Source of the DNA: an uncultured cyanobacterium
Lineage (GTDB): Bacteria; Cyanobacteriota; Cyanobacteriia; Cyanobacteriales; Geitlerinemataceae
Direction: 5' to 3'
Assembly: GCA_937121005.1 (NCBI GenBank)
Contig: CAKZKB010000165.1
Location: 1-10,214, forward strand
Length of the DNA stretch: 10,214 nt
Shown: positions 6,369 to 10,214 of the stretch, piece by piece
Numbering within the stretch: the stretch's first letter is position 1
Layout: each line of letters begins with the position of its first letter
Position numbers and translations under genes: made by a program
The notes under the pieces: generated by a model
Told to the model about the DNA's origin: nothing
Databases searched by the model: none
The model's input: the letters and a program-made list of their open reading frames with translations, nothing else

Positions 6369-6603
6369 GAGATCGTCTCTCTACGTCAATCCTAATCCGA
6401 CGATCGTCCGAGTCATACTCGAATGGGACGAGGAAACGCGATCGCACTCCGCAACTTGTCCCGAATTGAATTTCGTTTCCTCTTGCGGCGATACAAAAGA
6501 AGAAGCGATCTCCAATCTTCAAGAGGCGATCGCTCTTTTGTTAGAACCACTTCCTGACGAACTGCGCGATCTTGACTCTTCTGAGGCGATCGACGTGCTA
6601 TAA
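6367..6603 (+). CDS. HicB-like antitoxin, copy 2 (uninterrupted)
   Basis: This 78-residue protein is a single HicB-like domain: VRVILEWDEE (14-23), ATCPELNFVSSCGDT (29-43), KEEAISNLQEAIALLLEPLP (44-63). HicB proteins neutralise HicA mRNA interferases, but there is no HicA gene nearby and no DNA-binding domain, so it may be solitary or act with a toxin elsewhere. It is highly similar to copy 1 at DNA level, but here the glutamate codon GAG is intact where copy 1 has TAG. The ATG at 6367 lies inside a promoter-like decamer and has no Shine-Dalgarno, and homology only starts at residue ~14, so the start and its expression are uncertain. The C-terminal EAIDVL is encoded by GAGGCGATCGACGTGCTATAA, itself a HIP1 core joined to the repeated decamer. 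Confidence 0.75.
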   Translation: MRSSLYVNPNPTIVRVILEWDEETRSHSATCPELNFVSSCGDTKEEAISNLQEAIALLLEPLPDELRDLDSSEAIDVL

Positions 6604-6604
6604 T
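6595..6604 (+). promoter_or_regulatory. GTGCTATAAT repeat 4, candidate -10 of the second TA module
   Basis: TGCTATAAT is a perfect extended -10 (TGn TATAAT). It ends 38 bases before the antitoxin ATG at 6643, nearly the same spacing as repeat 2 before the VapB start at 5032. It also contains the stop codon of HicB copy 2. The TTGACT at 6573-6578 is upstream, but not at a standard distance. Confidence 0.5.
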
Positions 6605-6642
6605 GCAAGAATAATCGCCACTCTGTAAAACCCGATCGTCCC

Positions 6643-6852
6643 ATGAGTAACCAAGAAGCCGTTATCGAACTGGTAAAACGCTTGCCACCGGATCTTTCTC
6701 TGTACGAAATTGCTCGCGAAATCGAGTTTGTGGCTGCGGTTCGCGAAGGTTTAGAAGAGATCGATTCTCCGACGGAGACGCTTCGCGAACGCGGTGAAGG
6801 AATTGACATAGAGAAAGTAGAAGAAGCGATCGAATCATGGATTACCGAGTAA
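6643..6852 (+). CDS. Small antitoxin of a ParE/RelE-type TA module
   Basis: The 69-residue acidic protein reads MSNQEAVIELVKRLPPDLSL, then YEIAREIEFVAAVREGLEEI, and ends IEKVEEAIESWITE. This helical architecture, closing with a basic/acidic helix and a W near the end, is that of cyanobacterial antitoxins encoded just before ParE/RelE-like toxins. Family assignment is by resemblance and context; no named domain is certain. The ATG context CCCATGAGT matches that of the VapB gene at 5032. Its stop codon lies inside the next frame (ATGGATTACCGAGTAA, 6837-6852), the usual overlap for such pairs. The toxin that follows is truncated, so this antitoxin has probably lost its local target. Confidence 0.65.
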   Translation: MSNQEAVIELVKRLPPDLSLYEIAREIEFVAAVREGLEEIDSPTETLRERGEGIDIEKVEEAIESWITE

Positions 6853-6935
6853 TTCTCTCGCCTAAAGCAGTCCGAGATCTAGAGGCGATCGTCCTTTTGC
6901 TAGAACCGCTTCCTGACGAACTTCTCTATGCTTGA
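6837..6935 (+). pseudogene. ParE/RelE-like toxin start fused in frame to a HicB 3' fragment
   Basis: The 32-codon frame begins MDYRVILSPKAVRDLEAIV, which is the first strand and helix of a ParE/RelE-superfamily toxin (typical beginnings are xYxVxLSPxAxxDLExI). It then continues VLLLEPLPDELLYA, which is the HicB C-terminus. In DNA the join is at GAGGCGATCG (6881-6890), present both as DLEAI codons of the toxin and as QEAI codons in HicB copy 2. The 29 bases from CTTTTGCTAGAACC through GACGAACT match HicB copy 1 exactly. The remaining two thirds of the toxin, with the basic catalytic or gyrase-binding surface, are absent. It is inferred to be dead as a toxin. Confidence 0.75.
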
Positions 6936-6967
6936 ATTTTTCGGTATCTCACAGGTAAAAAATAACA

Positions 6968-7195
6968 ATGAATACAAAAGTAATTACGATCCGCGTTGAT
7001 GCGGAAACTGCACGAATGTACGAGTCTGCTTCTGAAAGCGATCGCCAGAAACTCGATCTCTTACTCAATTTAAAGCTACGGGATGCAATGAATAAAAAGC
7101 CTGCTTTAGAAGAAATTATGAACAACATCAGCGATAAGGCGATCGCACGAGGATTAACCCCAGAAATTCTTGAATCTATTCTTAGCGAGTCGTAG
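6968..7195 (+). CDS. Antitoxin of the second PIN-toxin module
   Basis: This 75-residue protein starts with a beta-strand-like MNTKVITIRVDAETARMYES, then helices (DRQKLDLLLNLKLRDAM, EEIMNNISDKAIARGLTPEI). This is the layout of small cyanobacterial antitoxins paired with PIN-family toxins: an N-terminal dimerisation/DNA-binding part and a C-terminal toxin-binding helix. It is 2 bases upstream of the PIN gene, in antitoxin-first order and almost certainly cotranscribed. Upstream it abuts the HicB 3' fragment. No decamer GTGCTAYAAT precedes it, unlike the other two modules, and the AGG about 12 bases before the ATG is a weak ribosome site. It shows no obvious damage. Confidence 0.75.
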   Translation: MNTKVITIRVDAETARMYESASESDRQKLDLLLNLKLRDAMNKKPALEEIMNNISDKAIARGLTPEILESILSES

Positions 7196-7197
7196 CT

Positions 7198-7662
7198 ATG
7201 CGTTGTGTCTTCGATACCAATATTTTAGTTAGTGCATTGTTGTTCAAGACTTCTACCCCAAATCGAGCATTTCGCTATGGATTGAGAAATGGAGAAATTC
7301 TACTGTCTATAGAGACGCTTGAAGAACTACGAGAGGTACTCAACCGGAAGAAATTCGATCGATATGTAGACAAAAACGACCGAGCGCAATTTTTAGAAGA
7401 ACTGTTGGTGCGATCGCTGCTTGTTACGGTAACTGAAACAATCCAAGTTTGTCGAGATCCTAAAGACGATAAATTTTTAGAGTTAGCTGTTCGTGGGAAG
7501 GCTGACTATATTATCAGTGGCGATCGAGACTTGCTCGTTCTCAATCCCGAGAGAACGACGCTTTGGCTAGAAATGCTGGTTGCTTTAGGTTTAGAAGTGG
7601 CGACAGTCACGGTTTACTCGAATTGTTGCCTGCGAACGGTAAATTTGACGGAGTTCCTCTAA
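7198..7662 (+). CDS. PIN-family toxin with an aberrant C-terminus
   Basis: The protein belongs to the PIN-family toxin group that starts MxxVFDTNILVSALL, a putative metal-dependent RNase. Acidic residues are present: D6 in FDTN, E42/E43 in ETLEEL, D87/D90/D91 in RDPKDDKFLELA, and D109/D111 in SGDRDLL. Family members usually end about 15 residues after GDxDLLxLxP, with a short strand and TPxEFL. Here VLNP (114-117) is followed by some 30 extra residues (118-147) before VNLTEFL at 148-154, so total length is 154 instead of about 135-140. This suggests a 90-base in-frame insertion at about 7549-7638. The catalytic set is intact, but folding of the last strand may be affected. It forms a module with the antitoxin 2 bases upstream. 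Confidence 0.8.
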   Translation: MRCVFDTNILVSALLFKTSTPNRAFRYGLRNGEILLSIETLEELREVLNRKKFDRYVDKNDRAQFLEELLVRSLLVTVTETIQVCRDPKDDKFLELAVRGKADYIISGDRDLLVLNPERTTLWLEMLVALGLEVATVTVYSNCCLRTVNLTEFL

Positions 7663-7747
7663 AGTGGCGATCGTCCCCACACCCTACCCAAAGCGGGTGA
7701 GCGGGGGGCTTCCCACAAGAAAAGCTAAATTTATGTTGTATAATCAA

Positions 7748-8200
7748 TCAAATCGAGCGAGCGATCTGCTTGCACAGCTTTAACTCTCGCTGCTGGGGAT
7801 TCCAATCGACGCGATCGAAGACCTGCGATAAAATAAACATACCCCGGCCGCATTCGGAGAGCTCCGAGGGCAAGACGTTGGCGTGAGGGTTGCAACAGCA
7901 GTCGGCCTCGGCCTCGGCGACTTCGGCATCGCCGCTATTGCAGATCGTCCAAGAATAACAGCGGTCGCGACACGAATAGCGCACGGCGATGGTTTTGCTG
8001 GGGTCGAGCTTGTTTCCGTGCTTGACAGCGTTAACCAGGGCTTCTTGCAGTCCCAGGCGGAGTTCGTTTTGCCAGTCTTCGGGCACTCGAGCCAGTAACA
8101 AGTCTAAGACGGGAGCCAGGTACAGTGTCGAAGGGAAACTAACCGTACCGACGTTACGTCGCGGGGGACGTTTGGGAATAGCGATGACAGAGAAAATCAC
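7748..8200 (-). CDS. RsbW-like anti-sigma regulatory factor (HATPase-type)
   Basis: This 150-residue protein is a GHKL ATPase-fold domain of the serine-kinase anti-sigma type, which binds or phosphorylates partner-switching regulators. The N box is QEALVNAVKHGNKLD (52-66) with E53, N57 and H61, and the G2 box is ECGRGMFIL (116-124), followed by the family-typical FDRVDW. The G1 box is degenerate: ICNSGDA (87-92) replaces xDxGxGF, and the ATP-lid region (93-115) carries an unusual AEAEADCCCNPH with three consecutive cysteines. The GTG at 8200 is preceded by GGAAG (8209-8205) four bases away, which fixes the start. It is transcribed alone, convergent with the PIN toxin gene. Its sigma factor or antagonist is not in the window. 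Confidence 0.88.
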   Translation of the reverse strand: MIFSVIAIPKRPPRRNVGTVSFPSTLYLAPVLDLLLARVPEDWQNELRLGLQEALVNAVKHGNKLDPSKTIAVRYSCRDRCYSWTICNSGDAEVAEAEADCCCNPHANVLPSELSECGRGMFILSQVFDRVDWNPQQRELKLCKQIARSI

Positions 8201-8599
8201 GTATCTTCCAGGTAAATCGACATGAATTGATGTAGCGCAGCCCCGAAGCAGGTTGAGGGGTTCGGCACAGCCGAGTCACCCGTTGTCACTGCTGCGCGAT
8301 CGCGGCGAGCCAGAAGAAATCTCACCGCCAGGAGGGGGAGCGATCGCCGATACTATCGGACGCAAACGTACCAATAGAGATGGAACTGCCACTGCCGAAA
8401 ACCTCATCATGTACCGAATTAACCCATAATTCGCCTCTTCCATTGTATCGATATTTGCCAAAAATGCCACCGATTGTCTTTGCTAATCGATCGCGAGGGG
8501 GCGAAAATGCGCGATCGCTCTGTATCAATCGCGGCTGGGAAACGGGAAAAACGGCACAAAAGAGGGGAGTCTAGCGGCTTTGGCAGGAGGCGATATTTT

Positions 8600-8617
8600 T
8601 GTCATCAAACGATGACA
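8600..8617. repeat. Perfect inverted repeat TGTCATC-aaac-GATGACA
   Basis: Seven-base arms flank a four-base loop, with T runs on both sides (TTTT before and after on the + strand). It could be a weak intrinsic terminator on the + strand, where it is followed by TTTTCGGG, or a protein-binding palindrome. No adjacent + strand gene needs a terminator here. Confidence 0.45.
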
Positions 8618-8681
8618 TTTTCGGGATCGAGCCTAAATGAACGTGAGTTCGACGGAACCAGAAAACAGTTTAACTGCCCGA

Positions 8682-8721
8682 GGCAACCCGCCGACTTTCA
8701 GGCAAAACGGGGAGAGTTGCC
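8682..8721. repeat. Long-armed stem-loop GGCAAC...GTTGCC
   Basis: GGCAAC (8682-8687) pairs with GTTGCC (8716-8721). Inside, CCG and CGG could pair further, and GCC/GGC closes an inner loop. It immediately follows the tRNA terminator on the minus strand. It may be part of a small structured RNA or just a chance stem. Confidence 0.3.
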
Positions 8722-8747
8722 AAAAAACACCCTCCCCACAGGGAAAG
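8722..8747 (-). terminator. Intrinsic terminator after tRNA-Ala
   Basis: On the minus strand CTTTCCC (8747-8741), loop TGTG, and GGGAGGG (8736-8730) form a seven-pair stem with two G-U pairs. It is followed by TG and then TTTTTT (8727-8722). It lies about 30 bases after the tRNA 3' end, as expected for termination of a single-tRNA transcript. Confidence 0.65.
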
Positions 8748-8774
8748 GCGATCGGCTAACTTATCCAATCCAAA

Positions 8775-8847
8775 TGGAGCTAAGCGGACTCGAACCGCTG
8801 GCCCCCTCAATGCCATTGAGGTGCTCTACCAACTGAGCTATAGCCCC
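8775..8847 (-). tRNA. tRNA-Ala (anticodon GGC)
   Basis: The 73-base minus-strand sequence folds as a complete cloverleaf: acceptor GGGGCTA/TAGCTCC, D arm GCTC-AGTTGGTA-GAGC, anticodon stem CCTCA/TGAGG with loop ATGGCAT, variable GGGCC, and T arm AGCGG-TTCGAGT-CCGCT. Loop positions 34-36 are GGC, which reads alanine codons GCC/GCU. The acceptor contains the G3-U70 wobble pair, the identity element of alanine tRNA, and the discriminator base is A73. CCA is not encoded; the next bases are TTT. It has its own promoter and terminator. Confidence 0.97.
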
Positions 8848-8862
8848 TTGCTATGCTTTGCT

Positions 8863-8892
8863 ATCCTAACAAATCTTTTTTGCTTTCGTCAA
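8863..8892 (-). promoter_or_regulatory. Promoter of tRNA-Ala
   Basis: On the minus strand a -35 TTGACG (8892-8887) and a -10 TAGGAT (8868-8863) are separated by 18 bases. The -10 ends 15 bases before the mature tRNA 5' end, which leaves a short 5' leader for RNase P to remove. Confidence 0.65.
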
Positions 8893-8927
8893 CCCCTGCG
8901 CTCTAGCTTTTTTATCGCTCCCCCAGT

Positions 8928-9218
8928 TTACCAGTCGCTGCCGTTCCAGAACGTTTCCGCCGATCGATCGGTATCCAAGATAACCGAACTGTAGCGATCG
9001 CGGCTGGCCGTATCGGAGGCGGTCGGATAGGCACTCATTTGCGTGAGGTGGCCGACGCAGTTGTTCATTAAAAAGTAAACGCCGATGGTCGCAGCCGCCG
9101 CAGTGGCCACCAGGGTTCCGGCCAGTCCGAGGGAGAACTCGCGGTAGTACACTGCCTCTTGCATGAGGTGGAGCGACCACGCAACGAGAGCAATGGCAAA
9201 AAACAAAATTATAAACAT
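8928..9218 (-). CDS. Small two-helix membrane protein of unknown function
   Basis: I do not recognise the family. The 96-residue product has two hydrophobic segments, about 2-19 (FIILFFAIALVAWSLHLM) and 30-51 (Gly/Ala/Val/Thr-rich, ending GVYFLM), joined by a short polar loop QEAVYYREFS. A hydrophilic C-terminal tail of about 45 residues is rich in Ser, Thr and Asp and ends WNGSDW. It is predicted to be an integral membrane protein with the tail on the same side as the N-terminus. The ATG at 9218 has no clear Shine-Dalgarno. It lies 72 bases downstream of hisF on the same strand, so either cotranscription or its own promoter is possible. Coding potential rests on the coherent membrane pattern and the lack of any competing gene. 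Confidence 0.65.
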   Translation of the reverse strand: MFIILFFAIALVAWSLHLMQEAVYYREFSLGLAGTLVATAAAATIGVYFLMNNCVGHLTQMSAYPTASDTASRDRYSSVILDTDRSAETFWNGSDW

Positions 9219-9290
9219 CGTTTACATATCGTAACTATTCTCATGTTGACATAGGTTAGCCTCTCTTGTAAAGGTCAAATCTGCGATCGC

Positions 9291-10067
9291 TCATCCCATC
9301 GGCTGACGCACGGGTACGCGACGATCGCGTAAGAATGTTTTGATTTCGTCCACGCTTAGCTGACCGTAATGTAACAGGGAAGCCAGCAGGGCCGCCTCGG
9401 CTTTGCCGTCAGTGAGGGCTTCGTAAATGTGCTGGCAGTTGCCGGCCCCGCCCGAGGCCACAACGGGAATTTCCACGCGATCCGCGATCGTCCGCGTCAG
9501 CGCTAAGTCGTATCCGGCCTGGGTTCCGTCCGCATCCATGCTGGTGACGAGGAGTTCGCCCGCCCCGCGTTTTTCCACTTCTTTCGCCCAGGCGATCGCG
9601 TCGAGCCCGGTATTTTCGCGCCCCCCGCGCACGTAGACATCCCAGCCAGGATTTTGCGGATCGCTGCGGCGACGAGCGTCTATCGCCACGACGATACACT
9701 GGTTCCCGAAGCGATCGGCCGCTCGGTTGACGAACTCGGGATCGCGGACGGCGGCTGAGTTGATACTGACTTTATCGGCTCCGGCTCTTAACAATTTTTT
9801 AATTGTTTCTAAGGATTGGATGCCGCCGCCGACGGTGAGGGGAATGAAAACGCGATCGGCGGTGCGATACACCACGTCGATGATGATGTTGCGTTGTTCG
9901 TGGGTGGCGGTGATGTCGAGGAACACCAGTTCGTCGGCTCCCGCGTCGTTGTAGACTTGTGCCAGTTCGACCGGATCGCCCGCGTCGCGCAGGTTGACGA
10001 AGTTTACGCCTTTGACGACGCGCCCCGCTTTGACATCCAGACAGGGAAGAATGCGTTTGGCCAGCAT
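9291..10067 (-). CDS. hisF: Imidazole glycerol phosphate synthase cyclase subunit HisF
   Basis: HisF is the (beta-alpha)8-barrel subunit that uses ammonia from the HisH glutaminase to convert PRFAR into imidazole glycerol phosphate and AICAR, in histidine biosynthesis. The 258-residue protein is full length. The N-terminus MLAKRILPCLDVKAGRVVKG contains catalytic Asp11, and VVAIDARR contains catalytic Asp130. Phosphate-binding loops are TVGGGIQ (78-84) and VASGGAGN near residue 203. The conserved DITATHE (51-57) and VTSMDADGTQAGYD segments are present. The ATG at 10067 gives the canonical start, and no strong Shine-Dalgarno precedes it. No other his gene adjoins it, as is usual in cyanobacteria, where his genes are scattered. 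Confidence 0.98.
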   Translation of the reverse strand: MLAKRILPCLDVKAGRVVKGVNFVNLRDAGDPVELAQVYNDAGADELVFLDITATHEQRNIIIDVVYRTADRVFIPLTVGGGIQSLETIKKLLRAGADKVSINSAAVRDPEFVNRAADRFGNQCIVVAIDARRRSDPQNPGWDVYVRGGRENTGLDAIAWAKEVEKRGAGELLVTSMDADGTQAGYDLALTRTIADRVEIPVVASGGAGNCQHIYEALTDGKAEAALLASLLHYGQLSVDEIKTFLRDRRVPVRQPMG

Positions 10068-10096
10068 GATTGGGTGAGTTGGGTTGCCAAGGTACG

Positions 10097-10102
10097 ATTG
10101 TA
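10097..10102 (-). promoter_or_regulatory. Possible -10 box of hisF
   Basis: TACAAT on the minus strand lies 29 bases before the hisF ATG and would give a leader of roughly 20 bases. No matching -35 is evident at 16-18 bases, so this is tentative. Confidence 0.3.
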
Positions 10103-10175
10103 CAGCAAGGGAGCAGGGATGAAGGCGATCGCTTTGGGGGTTTGCTCCTACCCAACTTCATTGACCGAGAATATC

Positions 10176-10214
10176 ATGGATACAAGCCCCCGAATTTATT
10201 CGTGGAAAACCAAC
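10176..10214 (+). CDS. Possible start of a gene running off the window
   Basis: An ATG at 10176 opens a frame MDTSPRIYSWKTN that reaches the window end without a stop. It would be divergent from hisF across about 110 bases. Thirteen codons are too few for identification, the ribosome site is weak (GAGAA nine bases upstream), and the frame may be chance. Confidence 0.25.
   Translation, partial: MDTSPRIYSWKTN

Larger units (their letters stand above)
8201..8721. other. Gene-free interval upstream of the anti-sigma factor gene
   Basis: I see no convincing gene in about 570 bases between the anti-sigma gene start and the tRNA. Open frames here are low-complexity readings of HIP1 elements; one runs antisense through the tRNA. 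The interval holds several HIP1 sites (near 8297, 8340 and 8510), a 13-base palindrome CCGATACTATCGG (8347-8359), and the inverted repeats listed separately. It must contain the anti-sigma promoter on the minus strand, but I cannot identify one confidently. Confidence 0.5.

Noticed and set aside
4774..6935. CRISPR array or IS-element ends as an explanation for the repeated blocks
   Set aside because: The repeats are too few, unevenly spaced and coding; there is no transposase and no terminal inverted repeat with target duplication.
7676..7716. Terminator after the PIN toxin gene (ACCC-aaagc-GGGT and neighbouring G/C runs)
   Set aside because: The stem is only four pairs and no T run follows.
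8322..8528. Minus-strand 68-codon frame with a Gly/Ser-rich end, faintly like a hemagglutinin repeat
   Set aside because: Too short and too weak a resemblance; the Gly/Ser content comes from HIP1-type sequence in that frame.
8474..8836. A 120-codon + strand open frame over the tRNA region
   Set aside because: It runs antisense through tRNA-Ala and its terminator, has a basic low-complexity composition from HIP1 repeats, and shows no domain.
9246..9273. + strand promoter with a perfect TTGACA
   Set aside because: At 17 bases spacing the -10 is TAAAGG, and it would only drive antisense transcription into hisF.
9409..9699. Frames overlapping hisF on both strands
   Set aside because: Arg-rich shadows produced by GC-rich third positions of hisF.

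Overview
The window is chromosomal DNA of a cyanobacterium. The octamer GCGATCGC (HIP1) and its core CGATCG recur throughout, inside genes and between them, which is a cyanobacterial hallmark. The genes fit this: a DnaK1-like chaperone, a WD40-repeat protein of the type common in multicellular cyanobacteria, several toxin-antitoxin (TA) modules, and hisF. Species cannot be told from the sequence alone.

Left part (1-3700), conserved. The 3' end of a WD40 gene lies on the + strand. Convergent to it is a minus-strand chaperone operon, dnaK followed by a zinc-finger-less J-protein gene.

Middle part (3850-7660), accessory. It opens with what looks like a decayed restriction-modification locus: a small intact XRE/C-protein-like regulator with two inverted repeats before its start, a second gene that overlaps it and is broken by a one-base frameshift at a G run, and a convergent D12-class adenine methyltransferase whose N- and C-terminal ends are joined with the catalytic middle missing. 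Then comes an array of TA genes: a HicB-like antitoxin gene with a nonsense codon, a complete VapB/VapC pair, an apparently intact phage-type Dam adenine methyltransferase, a second uninterrupted HicB-like gene, a small antitoxin, a toxin start fused in frame to a third HicB fragment at a shared GAGGCGATCG, and a second antitoxin/PIN-toxin pair. HicB-like 3' sequence lies directly before each of the three TA modules. The two longer HicB copies are bracketed by the decamer GTGCTAYAAT, which looks like an extended -10 promoter element.

Right part (7748-10214), conserved and all on the minus strand except perhaps the edge: an anti-sigma-factor-type HATPase protein, a roughly 570-base stretch with no convincing gene, tRNA-Ala(GGC) with its own promoter and terminator, a small two-helix membrane protein of unknown function, and hisF.

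The most informative part is the TA/methyltransferase array. It shows duplication, nonsense mutation, frameshift, internal deletion and a HIP1-core fusion next to intact modules. This suggests that the island grows and decays by recombination at short repeats.
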